Shown here one piece after another: positions 17,856 through 27,063 of a DNA stretch of 64,000 bases (its first letter is position 1; every line of letters begins with the position of its first letter). The position numbers and the translations under genes are program-made. Origin of the DNA: Roseomonas sp. (GTDB lineage Bacteria > Pseudomonadota > Alphaproteobacteria > Acetobacterales > Acetobacteraceae); NCBI GenBank assembly GCA_020249925.1, contig JADCER010000005.1:372001-436000 (forward strand), given 5' to 3'. The notes under the pieces are model-generated. The model searched no databases. It was not told where the DNA came from and saw nothing but the letters and a program-made list of their open reading frames with translations.

Positions 17856-19913
17856 TCAAGGGGAAGCGGGCACCACCCAGGCATCCGCCACCGTCACGCC
17901 CTGGCCTTCGGCATGGATGATCAGCGGATTGATTTCCGCTTCCGCCACCCCTGGCTGGGCCGCCAAACGTGATGCCGCCACCACCGCGCGCGCCAGCGCA
18001 TCCAAATCACCGCGCGGCAGGCCGCGCCAGCCGGCCAAGGGCTTCAGCCCCTTTACCTCCGTGATCATGGCGCGCGCTTCGGCCTCATCCACCGGGGCGA
18101 TGTGGAGTGCGGTATCGCGGTGCAATTCCGCCATGATGCCGCCAGCACCCACCAGGATCACCGGCCCTGCCTCCGGGTCCCGCCGAAAGCCGATAATCGC
18201 CTCAGCCAGGCCCTTCACCATGGGCTGCACCAGAAAGCCGGTGATGCGTGCTGCCGGGGCGCGGGCTTTCACGCGCGTCAGCATGGCGGTGGCTTCCGCC
18301 TTCAGCGCTGCTGCGTCCGGGATATTCAACGCCACCCCACCCACTTCTGTCTTATGCGCGAGATCGGGCGAGAGGATTTTGAGTGCGACGGGATAACGCA
18401 GCCCCTCCGGCACGGCATCGGGTGCCTCCATCACCGCAAAGGGGCTATCCAGGCCGAAGGGCGCGAAAAGCCGCCGTGCATCAGCCTCATCCGGGTTGGC
18501 GGGGATGGTGTGGCTGATGGAAGGCGCTGGGGCCTCGGCCCGTGGCGCGCGCCAATCAAAAAAGGCCCTGATCACATCGGCGCAGGTTTCCGGGGTGCGG
18601 AAAGCGGGGATGCCGGCCTCCCCCAGCAACCGCAGGGACGCATCGGCCTGCGGCACCAGAAAGGCCGCGATGGGTTTGCCAAGCCCGGCCTTCACCGCGC
18701 CGGTAATCCCCGCCACCGCATCATGTGGGCGGAATTGCGCGGAAGACCCCACCACCGAAAGCACCATATCCGTGCCCGCATCGGCGGCGAGGGCCGAAAG
18801 CGCCGCTTCCACCTTATCGGCGCGCGTGCCGGCCAGCGTCACATCAATCATCCGCCCATGATGCGGCAGACCAGCGGCTTCCAGGCCGGCGACGGCAGCG
18901 GCATCGGGCGGGCGGGTTTCAATGCCGACAACGCCCAAGGCATCCACCGCCATGGCACCACCGCCACCCGTTGTGGTCATGACCGAAATGGTGCGCCTCG
19001 GCGCGGCCAAGGGTTTGCGCCCAATGAACAAGGCAGGCGCTTCCAATAGCGCTTCGATCATGGTCACGCGCGCAATGCCATTGGCCCGGAAGAAGGCATC
19101 CGCCGCCGCATCCGAACCCGCCAGCGCGCCCGTATGGCTGCCCGCCAGCTCCGCGCCGAAGCTCGAACGACCAAGCTTGAAGGCAATGATCGGTTTGCCA
19201 AGCGCATGGGCGCGACGCGCCGCGGCGGCGAGTTTTTCCGGTGCACGAATCGCTTCCAGAAACAGCAGCACCGCATCCACGCCCGGGTCTTCCACCAGCA
19301 TGCCGGCGATTTCACTTGCGGTCAGATCGGCTTCATTGCCGGTGCCGATCAGATGCGAAAAGCCGATCCCGCGCGGTGCGCCGCGCGCCATGATGGCCCC
19401 CATCATGGAACCGGATTGCGACACGAGCGCGATGCGCCCGGCCGGCAGGCTATCGGCTTCCAGCGCCGCATTGACCGAACAGGCGGTGCGCGCGTTCAAA
19501 TTCACAAGGCCCATGGAATTGGGGCCGAGCAGCCGCACGCCTGCGGCTTTCGCTGTTACCAAAAGCCTTTCCTGCAAGGCGCGGCCTTCCGGCCCGGCTT
19601 CGGCAAAGCCATCGGCCAGGATCGCGGCCACCGGAATGCGCTTTTCGGCAACTGCCGCGATCTGGCCTTCCACATGCTGCGTACCCAGCAGCAGATAAGC
19701 GAGATCAATCTCCCCCGGCACATCGGCAAGGCGTGGATAGGCGCCTTCGCCAAGGATGGTCTCGGCACTTGGATTGATCGGGAAAAGCTCTCCGGTGAAA
19801 CCATGCTTGCGCAGATAGACCTGTGCGCGCGCGGTCAGGCGCTTCGGGTCCGATGAGCCGCCAATCAGCGCAATGCGGCGCGGGTTTAGCAGGGCAGAGG
19901 CAAGGCGATCCAT
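17856..19913 (-). CDS. NDP-forming acyl-CoA synthetase (acetate-CoA ligase, ADP-forming type)
   Basis: The 685-residue single-chain protein has a CoA-binding Rossmann domain (IALIGGSSDPKRLTARA; LFPINPSAETILGE), two succinyl-CoA-ligase-like domains with LLGPNSMGLVN, ALVSQSGSMMGAI and SHTGALAGSDAAADA (containing the phospho-histidine), and a C-terminal ATP-grasp domain (PVALKILSPDLAHKTEVGGV; VILVGAGGIMAEL). It interconverts an acyl-CoA with acid plus ATP from ADP and phosphate. Similar genes in soil proteobacteria sit in catabolic loci for aromatic or branched acids. Substrate is not predictable here. Confidence 0.9.
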   Translation of the reverse strand: MDRLASALLNPRRIALIGGSSDPKRLTARAQVYLRKHGFTGELFPINPSAETILGEGAYPRLADVPGEIDLAYLLLGTQHVEGQIAAVAEKRIPVAAILADGFAEAGPEGRALQERLLVTAKAAGVRLLGPNSMGLVNLNARTACSVNAALEADSLPAGRIALVSQSGSMMGAIMARGAPRGIGFSHLIGTGNEADLTASEIAGMLVEDPGVDAVLLFLEAIRAPEKLAAAARRAHALGKPIIAFKLGRSSFGAELAGSHTGALAGSDAAADAFFRANGIARVTMIEALLEAPALFIGRKPLAAPRRTISVMTTTGGGGAMAVDALGVVGIETRPPDAAAVAGLEAAGLPHHGRMIDVTLAGTRADKVEAALSALAADAGTDMVLSVVGSSAQFRPHDAVAGITGAVKAGLGKPIAAFLVPQADASLRLLGEAGIPAFRTPETCADVIRAFFDWRAPRAEAPAPSISHTIPANPDEADARRLFAPFGLDSPFAVMEAPDAVPEGLRYPVALKILSPDLAHKTEVGGVALNIPDAAALKAEATAMLTRVKARAPAARITGFLVQPMVKGLAEAIIGFRRDPEAGPVILVGAGGIMAELHRDTALHIAPVDEAEARAMITEVKGLKPLAGWRGLPRGDLDALARAVVAASRLAAQPGVAEAEINPLIIHAEGQGVTVADAWVVPASP

Positions 19914-19925
19914 AAGGTCAATCCA

Positions 19926-20381
19926 TCAATTAAAGGCGGGGGCGACACAGCCCTCGGGTGGTTCGTTGGGTGGCGCGACATGCAGCGCCATGAAGGCGAT
20001 TTCTTGCGCAGTCTCCGGCAGGGTGTTCAAGCCGTGATCATGTAGCGAAACGCGCCCGGCCTGGATGCGTTCGCGCACCGCATGGCGCGCCAGCAATTCC
20101 CGCGTGGGGCGAATCAGCACGGCGCGGTCCCCTTCCGGCACGCCATCCAGCCCGGCAAAGATCACGACCGCCGCGGGACGGGACCAGGCAAGCCGCGCCG
20201 GCAATGGCCCAAGATGGCGCGCATTGGGCGCGAAGGCGCAGGCCGCCGCCGCATCAATCGCTTCCAGGGCGCCGCTTGGCGGCAGGCGCTGCGCTGCCGC
20301 CAGAATCTCCGGCGGCGTGGCGGCTGCGCGCCCTGTTCCCAGGACGAGCAGCGCCAGCGCAGCGGAAAGGAACGGCTTCAG
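19926..20381 (-). CDS. Small exported protein of unknown function, apparent CTG start
   Basis: The frame ends at TAA-equivalent stop near 19926 and can be read upstream to the SDR stop codon. The only start giving a sensible N-terminus is CTG at 20381-20379, which overlaps the SDR stop (CTGA): it yields LKPFLSAALALLVLGTGRAAA, a good signal peptide with two-residue spaced alanines for cleavage. The mature part (about 130 residues) contains IFAGLDGVPEGDRAVLI, REGRVSLHDHG-like HDHG and an ECVAPAF-like tail with single cysteines. The shorter alternative starts at TTG 20204. I recognise no family. The start assignment is inference from the signal peptide. Confidence 0.6.
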   Translation of the reverse strand: MKPFLSAALALLVLGTGRAAATPPEILAAAQRLPPSGALEAIDAAAACAFAPNARHLGPLPARLAWSRPAAVVIFAGLDGVPEGDRAVLIRPTRELLARHAVRERIQAGRVSLHDHGLNTLPETAQEIAFMALHVAPPNEPPEGCVAPAFN

Positions 20382-21292
20382 ACCGGGTCCCAGCAGAAGA
20401 CATCGCCGGAACGCTCAAGCGGCGAAAAGGCCTGCTTCAGCGCGGGCAGCGCATATTCTTCGATCATCTCAGGGGTCCAGCCTTCGCTGCGGTGAATGCC
20501 GCGGATCGGGCGGGATTGGCTATAGACGAAGATCTCATTCATCCGCGGCGAGAAGATCTGCCCCGTCACATCCTTCGCCGCATCGGAAGCGAGGAACACC
20601 GCGAGCGGCGCGTTCTTGTCCGGCGTCATGCGCATGATGCGTTCCACGCGACGCTTTTGTTCCGGCGTCTCGGCGGGGATCGAACCGGTCATGCGGCTCC
20701 AGGCGAAGGGGGCGATGCAGTTGGACCGCACATTGAAGCGCGCCATATCAAGCGCGATGGATTTTGACAGGGCCACAATGCCAAGCTTGGCCGCCGAGTA
20801 ATTCGCCTGGCCGAAATTGCCGATCAGGCCCGAGGTGGACGACATATGCACATAAGCGCCCGATTGCTGGGCGCGAAAATGCGTCGCCGCCGCGCGGGAG
20901 ACATAAAAGGACCCGGAAAGATGCACGGCAATCACCGAATCCCATTCTTCCGGCGTCATGCGATGGAAAATCTGGTCGCGCAGAATGCCGGCATTATTGA
21001 CCACGATATCAATGCGGCCGAAGTGATCCATGGCCGATTGCACAATCTTCTGCGCACTGACCCAAGTGGCCACGCTATCGGTGCAGATTTCGGATGTGCC
21101 GCCGTTTTGGGCAATGATTGCCTTGGTTTGCTGCGCGGGCGTTGCATCCTGGCCTTCACCGGAAAGCGATGCCCCCACATCATTGATGATCACCTTGGCA
21201 CCCTGGCCCGCCATCATGATGGCGATTTCCCGGCCAATCCCGTTCCCGGCCCCGGTAACAATGGCAACCTTACCTTCAAGCATATTCGGCAT
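20378..21292 (-). CDS. SDR oxidoreductase, MFE-2-like hydroxyacyl-CoA dehydrogenase type
   Basis: The start ATG 21292 has AAGGAGG eight bases upstream. The 304-residue enzyme has the NAD-binding TGAGNGIG (residues 14-21), NNAG motif in DIVVNNAGILRD, catalytic serine in MSSTSGL, and YSAAK with the YxxxK pair. The longer loop IINDVGASLSGEG and the ILRDQIFHRMTPEEWD segment resemble the dehydrogenase domain of peroxisomal multifunctional enzyme type 2. Beyond the SDR core there is a 50-residue C-terminal tail (GWTPEMIEEYALPALKQAF). Probably a beta-oxidation-type 3-hydroxyacyl-CoA dehydrogenase. Confidence 0.88.
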   Translation of the reverse strand: MPNMLEGKVAIVTGAGNGIGREIAIMMAGQGAKVIINDVGASLSGEGQDATPAQQTKAIIAQNGGTSEICTDSVATWVSAQKIVQSAMDHFGRIDIVVNNAGILRDQIFHRMTPEEWDSVIAVHLSGSFYVSRAAATHFRAQQSGAYVHMSSTSGLIGNFGQANYSAAKLGIVALSKSIALDMARFNVRSNCIAPFAWSRMTGSIPAETPEQKRRVERIMRMTPDKNAPLAVFLASDAAKDVTGQIFSPRMNEIFVYSQSRPIRGIHRSEGWTPEMIEEYALPALKQAFSPLERSGDVFCWDPV

Positions 21293-21412
21293 CTGGCATT
21301 CCTCCTTGCTTCTGCACGGGCGGAGATTAGACCCGGCCTGCCGAGCCGTGAAGCCGGGTTGCCGGTTTTGCGAACCGCGCCTAGGTTGATCTTGTAACGA
21401 ACGGGGGCAGCC

Positions 21413-22180
21413 GTGGCGTTGGTATCCCTACAGGGCGTGGGCAAGGTGTTTTCAGGCCGCACCGGTGCCTGGGAAGCCGTGCGCGAATTCACCCTTGACC
21501 TGGCCGAGGGTGAGTTCTTCTGCCTGCTCGGCACTTCTGGCTGCGGCAAGACAACAGTGCTGAATATGGTGGCAGGGTTTGAAGCGCCGACGGCCGGCAG
21601 CATCCTGCTGGATGGTGCGCCGGTGCAAGGGCCTGGTGCGGATCGCGGCGTGGTGTTTCAGGGCCATGACAGCCTGTATGATTGGCTGACCGCGCTGGAC
21701 AATATCGGCTTTGGCTTGCGGCTGCGCGGCATGGGCAAGGCGGAACGGCGCGCCAAGGCGGAACATTTCCTGCGCATGGTCGGCCTGACGGGGCAGGGGG
21801 CGAAGCATCCTTCGGAACTCTCTGGCGGCATGAAGCAGCGCATTCAGATTGCGCGCGCGCTGGCGAATGACCCGCGCATGCTGCTGATGGATGAACCCTT
21901 CGGCGCCTTGGATGCCATGACGCGCGCGGTCTTGCAGGGGGAACTCAGCCGCATTTGGGCCGAAACCAAGAAGACCGTGCTGTTCATCACGCATGACATT
22001 GAAGAAGCCTGCGCGCTCGCAACCCGTATCGGCGTGATGCGCCGCGGGCCGGGGGGGACGCTCAAGGCCATTGTGCCGGTGGATTTGCCCTTCCCCCGCG
22101 AACGCACATCGGATGCCTTCATGCGGGTCTTCCGCGATGTGCATGGCCTTATTCATGATGAGATTCACGGTGCGCATTGA
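21413..22180 (+). CDS. ABC transporter ATPase, nitrate/sulfonate/taurine (TauB/SsuB) type
   Basis: The 255-residue ATPase starts at GTG 21413. It has Walker A GTSGCGKTTVLNMVAGFE, VFQGHDSLYDWLTALDN, signature LSGGMKQRIQIARALAND and Walker B LLMDEPFGALDAMTR, with ITHDIEEACALATRIGVM. GTSGCGKTT, LSGGMKQR and FGALDAMTR are typical of the TauB/SsuB/NrtD branch. It heads a three-gene importer and overlaps the permease. Substrates of this branch include nitrate, taurine, alkanesulfonates and pyrimidine precursors. Confidence 0.92.
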   Translation: MALVSLQGVGKVFSGRTGAWEAVREFTLDLAEGEFFCLLGTSGCGKTTVLNMVAGFEAPTAGSILLDGAPVQGPGADRGVVFQGHDSLYDWLTALDNIGFGLRLRGMGKAERRAKAEHFLRMVGLTGQGAKHPSELSGGMKQRIQIARALANDPRMLLMDEPFGALDAMTRAVLQGELSRIWAETKKTVLFITHDIEEACALATRIGVMRRGPGGTLKAIVPVDLPFPRERTSDAFMRVFRDVHGLIHDEIHGAH

Positions 22181-22934
22181 ACGCCTGACCACCATTGCTG
22201 GCTATATCGCGGGCTTCGCGCTGCTGTTCCTGATCTGGCATCTGGCGGCGAGTTTCCTGGTGCGCTCCACCCTGTTTCCACCGCCCATGCCGGTGTTGGA
22301 ACGTGGCTGGATGCTGATTGAAGAAGGCATTCTGCAGGAACAGATTATCGCATCGCTCAGGCGCATCGCGCAGGGTTTCCTGCTAGGGTCAGCGATTGGT
22401 ATTCCGATCGGGCTCGCGATTGGGTCCTTCAAGCCGGTGCGCTGGCTGCTGGAACCCTGGACTGAATTCTTCCGCTTCATCCCGGCCGTTGCCATGATCA
22501 CGGTCGCGGTGATCTGGTTTGGCATTGGTGAGGAAAGCAAGGTCTTTCTGATTGCCTATACCACCATTTTTGTCGTGATCATCTCGACCGCTGCCGGCGT
22601 GGGTGCGGTGGGGCGGGACAAGATCAGGGCCGCGCAATGCTTGGGGGCCAATCGTTGGCAAGTGTTTGGCCTGGTCGCGCTGCCGGCGACCGTGCCCTAT
22701 ATCCTGACCGGCATGCGGCTTGCCATGTCCAATGCCTTCGTCACTATTGTGGCGGCAGAGCTGATCGCTTCCAATGATGGGCTTGGCAAGATGCTATGGG
22801 ATGCCAGGCTTTTCATGCAGATCGAGGATATTTTCGTGGCCCTGGTCGCGCTTGGGCTGCTGGGCTTCGCGACCGATCGCAGCTTTCGCTTTCTGATCCG
22901 CGCCTTTGCGGGGCGCTTCAACGCAACCGTCTAA
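22155..22934 (+). CDS. ABC transporter permease, TauC/SsuC type
   Basis: The 259-residue membrane protein starts MMRFTVRIERL inside the end of the ATPase gene (26-base overlap); an alternative GTG lies at 22170. It has about six helices (IAGFALLFLIWHLAASFLV, LLGSAIGIPIGLAIG, FIVVIISTAAGVGAVG region) and the EAA loop RAAQCLGANRWQVFGLVALPATVPYI. TELFRFIPAVAMITVAVIWFG-like and ELIASNDGLGKMLWDAR are characteristic of the sulfonate/nitrate branch. The pair with the upstream ATPase is clear. Confidence 0.92.
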   Translation: MMRFTVRIERLTTIAGYIAGFALLFLIWHLAASFLVRSTLFPPPMPVLERGWMLIEEGILQEQIIASLRRIAQGFLLGSAIGIPIGLAIGSFKPVRWLLEPWTEFFRFIPAVAMITVAVIWFGIGEESKVFLIAYTTIFVVIISTAAGVGAVGRDKIRAAQCLGANRWQVFGLVALPATVPYILTGMRLAMSNAFVTIVAAELIASNDGLGKMLWDARLFMQIEDIFVALVALGLLGFATDRSFRFLIRAFAGRFNATV

Positions 22935-22948
22935 AGGGAGATTTCACC

Positions 22949-23908
22949 ATGCTTCGTCGTTCACTTCTGGCGCTGCCGGCTGCTGCTGCGGGCGCCTATA
23001 TCCTGCCCGCTTCCGCGCAAGCGCCCACCAAGATCACCATCGCCACCGGCGTTGATCCTTCCTTCGCGCAATTCTATGTCGCGAGGGAAGGCGGCTTCTT
23101 TGAACGCAATGGGCTGGATGTGACGGTGAATACCGGGCCATCGGGCAGTGCGATGATTGCGTTTTTGATCGGCAATCAGATCAATTCCGCCTATGGCGCC
23201 GAACAGGCCGGCGTTTCCGCCCATGTGCGTGATCCCAATGTGGTGGCTGTGGCGGAAGGGGTTGCGCTCATGCGCTGGCTTTCCGTGCTGGGCCGCAATG
23301 TCGAGAATATGGAAGCGCTCAAGGGAAAGCGCGTGGGTGTTGCGCGCGGCACGGGCAGTGAGACCTTCTGGCTTTCCGTTGTGTCACGGCTTGGATTGAA
23401 CCAGGCTGATTACACCATTGTGAATGTCGAAGCGCCGGAAATGGTCGCCGCCATGGAACGCGGCAATATTGACGCCTTCGTCGTTTGGGAGCCCTGGCCG
23501 ACGCGCGCCATGCGCGCCATTCCGGGCAGCAAGATTCTGCTCAGCAATGACCAGATCGCGATTCAAAGCAATTACGTCTATGTAAACAAGGGATGGGCGG
23601 AAGCGAACCGCGCCACCACGGAACGCCTGATGCGGTCTTTGGTGCAGGCAACGGATTTCATTGCCAGCAATCGCGACCAGGCGGTGCAGCAGGTGGCGCG
23701 TTTCCTGCGCCAAGATCGCGCCTTTATCGCTGAGCTGATGGGCAAGGTCGAATATCGCATGAACCTGACCAATGACAGTGTTGCCTTCATGCAGCGCGCG
23801 ATTGATCAGCTGCGCGGCATGAACCGGCTGGATCGTCCCGTCACCACTGATCAGGTGATCTGGAAGGATCCGCTGAGCTGGGTGGCAGCCGATCGCGTCA
23901 AGATCTGA
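22949..23908 (+). CDS. ABC transporter substrate-binding protein, NMT1/THI5-like (TauA/SsuA type)
   Basis: The 319-residue protein starts after AAAGGGAG with the signal MLRRSLLALPAAAAGAYILP. The NMT1-like solute-binding fold is shown by ITIATGVDPSFAQFYVAREG, FFERNGLDVTV, LKGKRVGVARGTGSETFWL and AMERGNIDAFVVWEPWPTRA. This class feeds TauBC/SsuBC-type importers. The ligand-recognition residues do not reveal the substrate to me, and no desulfonase or nitrate gene is adjacent. A GNAT gene follows nine bases later. Confidence 0.9.
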   Translation: MLRRSLLALPAAAAGAYILPASAQAPTKITIATGVDPSFAQFYVAREGGFFERNGLDVTVNTGPSGSAMIAFLIGNQINSAYGAEQAGVSAHVRDPNVVAVAEGVALMRWLSVLGRNVENMEALKGKRVGVARGTGSETFWLSVVSRLGLNQADYTIVNVEAPEMVAAMERGNIDAFVVWEPWPTRAMRAIPGSKILLSNDQIAIQSNYVYVNKGWAEANRATTERLMRSLVQATDFIASNRDQAVQQVARFLRQDRAFIAELMGKVEYRMNLTNDSVAFMQRAIDQLRGMNRLDRPVTTDQVIWKDPLSWVAADRVKI

Positions 23909-23917
23909 GAGGCCAGC

Positions 23918-24373
23918 GTGGCGCTGATTTTCCGCCGCGCCACGCGGGGGGATTTGCCCGCCATCATCGCGCTTTTGGCCGATGACATGCTGGGTCAGGG
24001 GCGAGAGGATGCCGCTGACCCACCGAACCCTGCCTATATCGCGGCCTTTGCCGCGATTGATGCTGACGCCAATCAATGCCTGGCCGTGGTGGAAGATGCC
24101 GGTCAGGTGATTGGCTGTTTGCAACTCAGCTTTATTCCGGGTCTGTCACGGCTTGGCATGTGGCGCGGCCAGATCGAAGGCGTGCGCATTGCCGCCGACC
24201 GGCGCGGCGATGGGCTCGGCCGGCAAATGTTCGCCTGGGCCATCGCCGAATGTCGCGCCCGCGGTTGCGGGCTGGTGCAACTCACCACCGATAAGCAAAG
24301 GCCCGAAGCGCGGCGCTTTTACGAAAGCCTCGGTTTCGTGGCGAGCCATGAAGGCATGAAGCTGACGCTCTAG
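23918..24373 (+). CDS. GNAT N-acetyltransferase
   Basis: The 151-residue product starts at GTG 23918, nine bases after the importer's binding-protein gene, so it is probably in the same operon. It shows ALIFRRATRGDLPAIIALLAD at the start, VIGCLQLSFIPGLSR, the acetyl-CoA loop VRIAADRRGDGLGRQMFAW and CGLVQLTTDKQRPEARRFYES near the end. The family acetylates amines; a role connected with the imported compound is possible but only by position. Confidence 0.85.
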   Translation: MALIFRRATRGDLPAIIALLADDMLGQGREDAADPPNPAYIAAFAAIDADANQCLAVVEDAGQVIGCLQLSFIPGLSRLGMWRGQIEGVRIAADRRGDGLGRQMFAWAIAECRARGCGLVQLTTDKQRPEARRFYESLGFVASHEGMKLTL

Positions 24374-24380
24374 ATTCTGA

Positions 24381-25553
24381 TCAAGCGGCGCGGAGATGCC
24401 CGGGGTTGAACAAGCCACCAGGGTCCAAGGCTTCCTTCACCCGCGCGCTGATCTTGGCCAGTGGTGCCGCTTCTTCGGGCAAGACCGGCACGGCAAGGCG
24501 GAGCGATTCTGGCGCGCGGAACAACATGGCCGCCCCGGCTTCAGCCTCAGCCGCCGCGCTGATCGCGGCGTGATTGGCAATGCTCGGTGCTGCGGCAATC
24601 CAAACCAGGCCGCCGCCCCAATCCAGCATGGTGCGCCCACCGATCGCATCCGCTGCAGCAGCGATGCGCGGCCCGGCGGAGGGCCGTACCGAAACCCGCC
24701 AGATCGCTTCACCGGGTATGGCCTGAAGCGGTTCCACTTCCCGCACGCTGCGCCAGAAAGCGCGGCTTTCGGCATCCTCAATCACACGCTGTGTGCCAAA
24801 ACTACCCAGCACGCCGCGCAGCTTTTCCATGCGATACGTGACTGAGGCTGCGAAATCCTCAAGCCGTAACGACGCAACAACGTGATCCCTTTGCGGCAAT
24901 GCGGCAGCGGCTGAAACACCAAAGGGGCTGCCAAGCCCGGCGGACAGCGCGGCCACAGCGCTGGCAAGATCAGGCGTTTCAATGATCAGCGTTGCACTGG
25001 TCTCGGGCTTTGGCAGCACCTTGAGCGTCACTTCCGTAATCACGCCAAGCGTGCCGTAAGACCCCGATAGCAGCTTGCATAAATCAAGCCCGGTGACGTT
25101 CTTTAAAACGCGCCCGCCGGAACGGATCGCCTCACCCGCACCATTGATGAAGCGCAGTCCCATCACATGATCGCGCGTTGCGCCCCAAGCAATGCGCCGC
25201 GGCCCGGAAAGATTAGCTGCCACCACGCCCCCAATGCTGGGCGCCGCGGAGGTGCCAAAAACCCCATTCAAATAGGGCGATTCAGCAATCAATTGCTGGC
25301 CTTTCTCGGCCAGAGCAGCTTCGATTTCAGCGAGTGGCGTGCCAGCACGCGCGCTGATGATCAGCTCCGCCGGGCGATAGAGCGTGATACCGGTCAGCGC
25401 CCGCGTGGAAAGGTTACGCGCGGCCTGCACGGGGCGCAGTATGCCGCGCTTTGACCCATGCCCTTCAATCGCCAGCGGTTCGCGCGCCGCCTGCGCTGCC
25501 TGCACCGCGGCGATGATGCCGGCCTCATCCGCGGGTGCAATAATGGTGCTCAT
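24381..25553 (-). CDS. glcE: Glycolate oxidase FAD-binding subunit GlcE
   Basis: The 390-residue protein has an FAD-binding type 4 domain: IEGHGSKRGILRP, LSTRALTGITLYRPAELIIS, GTPLAEIEAALAEKGQQL, and GGVVAANLSGPRRIAWGATRDHVMG. It is shorter than GlcD, as expected for GlcE, which contributes to the membrane glycolate dehydrogenase complex with GlcD and GlcF. Its ATG overlaps the glcD stop as ATGA. glcF is missing from this locus and lies at 7.2 kb. A GNAT gene converges on its 3' end. Confidence 0.92.
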   Translation of the reverse strand: MSTIIAPADEAGIIAAVQAAQAAREPLAIEGHGSKRGILRPVQAARNLSTRALTGITLYRPAELIISARAGTPLAEIEAALAEKGQQLIAESPYLNGVFGTSAAPSIGGVVAANLSGPRRIAWGATRDHVMGLRFINGAGEAIRSGGRVLKNVTGLDLCKLLSGSYGTLGVITEVTLKVLPKPETSATLIIETPDLASAVAALSAGLGSPFGVSAAAALPQRDHVVASLRLEDFAASVTYRMEKLRGVLGSFGTQRVIEDAESRAFWRSVREVEPLQAIPGEAIWRVSVRPSAGPRIAAAADAIGGRTMLDWGGGLVWIAAAPSIANHAAISAAAEAEAGAAMLFRAPESLRLAVPVLPEEAAPLAKISARVKEALDPGGLFNPGHLRAA

Positions 25554-26998
25554 TCGGCAGCGAGTGCGGGCGCCAGCGCGCCTTGTAATGGGAATACCTT
25601 GGCAGGGTTGAGCAACCAGGCAGGATCAAAAGCGGTTTTTATGGCGCGCTGCTGCGCCAATTCATGCGGCGCGAATTGCACGGTCATGAGGTCGCGCTTT
25701 TCGACGCCAACGCCATGCTCACCCGTCAGGCAGCCGCCCACTTCCACGCAAAGCTTCAGGATATCGGCGCCAAAGGCCTCAGCGCGGCGGAAGCTATCCG
25801 CATCATTCGCGTCAAACATGATCAGCGGATGCAGATTGCCATCACCGGCATGGAACACATTGGCGACCTTCAAGCCGTATTGATCACTCATCTCCCCAAT
25901 GCGCTTCAGCACGCGCGGCAATTCGCTGGTCGGGATGGTGCCATCCATGCAGAGGTAATCCGGGCTGATGCGCCCAACCGCGCCAAAGGCGCCCTTGCGG
26001 CCTTTCCAGATGGCAAGGCTTTGTTCCGCGGTCTCGGCCACCTTCAGGCTGATCGGATCGAAGCGCGCGCAGATATCCTTGATGCGCGCGAGCAAAGCAT
26101 CCTGCTCAGCGATGCTGCCTTCAACCTCAATGATCAGCATGGCTTCCGCATCCAAGGGATAACCAGCATGGGCAAAGGCTTCACAGGCATGGATGCAGGG
26201 CTTGTCCATGAATTCCAGTGCGACTGGAATAATGCCGCTGCCAATAATGGCATCCACCGCAGCGCCGGCGATTTCGATGGAATTGAAGGCAGCCAACATG
26301 GCGCGCGCGCCTTCGGCACTGCGCAGGATGCGCACGGTCACTTCCGTCACAATGCCCAATTGGCCTTCACTGCCGGTAATCAGCCCAAGCCAATCATAGC
26401 CCGCGGCATCAAGATAGGTGCCGCCAATCTCCAGTACTTCACCTTCAATGGTGACGAATTTCACGCCGAGCAGATTATTCGCCGTCACGCCATATTTCAG
26501 GCAATGCGCACCACCTGAATTCATCATCACATTCCCGCCAATCATGCAGGCAAGCTGTGATGAGGGATCGGGTGCGTAGAAGAAACCCTCAGCCTCCACC
26601 GCCTTGGTGATGCCGATATTCGTCACACCCGCACCCACCACTGCGTAGCGATCCGCGTAATTGATTTCGTGAATGGCATTAAGCCGCATGAGGCCAACCA
26701 CCACCGCATCCGCCAAGGGCAAAGCGCCACCGGAAAGGCTGGTCCCCGCCCCGCGCGGCACCACACGAATGCCCTGTTCATGGCAATAGCGCAGCACCGC
26801 CGCGACCTGTTCGGTCGAAGAAGGCAGCACAACCGCCAGCGGCATTTGCCGATAGGCCGCAAGCCCATCGGTTTCATAGGGCTTCAGGCGAATCCCTTCC
26901 GTAATCACGCCATCGCCAGGCACAAGCGCTTGGAGCGCCGCGACGATTTCCGCACGACGGGCAAGAATCTCAGGCTTTGGAGCGGGCAGAGCGATCAT
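25550..26998 (-). CDS. glcD: Glycolate oxidase catalytic subunit GlcD
   Basis: The 482-residue FAD enzyme has the VAO-type FAD-binding domain (RVVPRGAGTSLSGGALP; IGGNVMMNSGGAHCLKYGVT) and the FAD-oxidase C-terminal domain with VFHAGDGNLHPLIMFD and VGGCLTGEHGVGVEKRDLM. These are signatures of GlcD and closely related D-lactate dehydrogenases. The presence of glcE directly downstream, overlapping by four bases, favours glycolate. It oxidises glycolate to glyoxylate. The upstream 65-base gap separates it from cysNC on the same strand. Confidence 0.92.
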   Translation of the reverse strand: MIALPAPKPEILARRAEIVAALQALVPGDGVITEGIRLKPYETDGLAAYRQMPLAVVLPSSTEQVAAVLRYCHEQGIRVVPRGAGTSLSGGALPLADAVVVGLMRLNAIHEINYADRYAVVGAGVTNIGITKAVEAEGFFYAPDPSSQLACMIGGNVMMNSGGAHCLKYGVTANNLLGVKFVTIEGEVLEIGGTYLDAAGYDWLGLITGSEGQLGIVTEVTVRILRSAEGARAMLAAFNSIEIAGAAVDAIIGSGIIPVALEFMDKPCIHACEAFAHAGYPLDAEAMLIIEVEGSIAEQDALLARIKDICARFDPISLKVAETAEQSLAIWKGRKGAFGAVGRISPDYLCMDGTIPTSELPRVLKRIGEMSDQYGLKVANVFHAGDGNLHPLIMFDANDADSFRRAEAFGADILKLCVEVGGCLTGEHGVGVEKRDLMTVQFAPHELAQQRAIKTAFDPAWLLNPAKVFPLQGALAPALAAE

Positions 26999-27063
26999 GA
27001 CGGCTTCCTGTGGGTATCCCGAAAATGCACATCTGGCTGGCCATGGGCAAGGGCCAGACGCAT

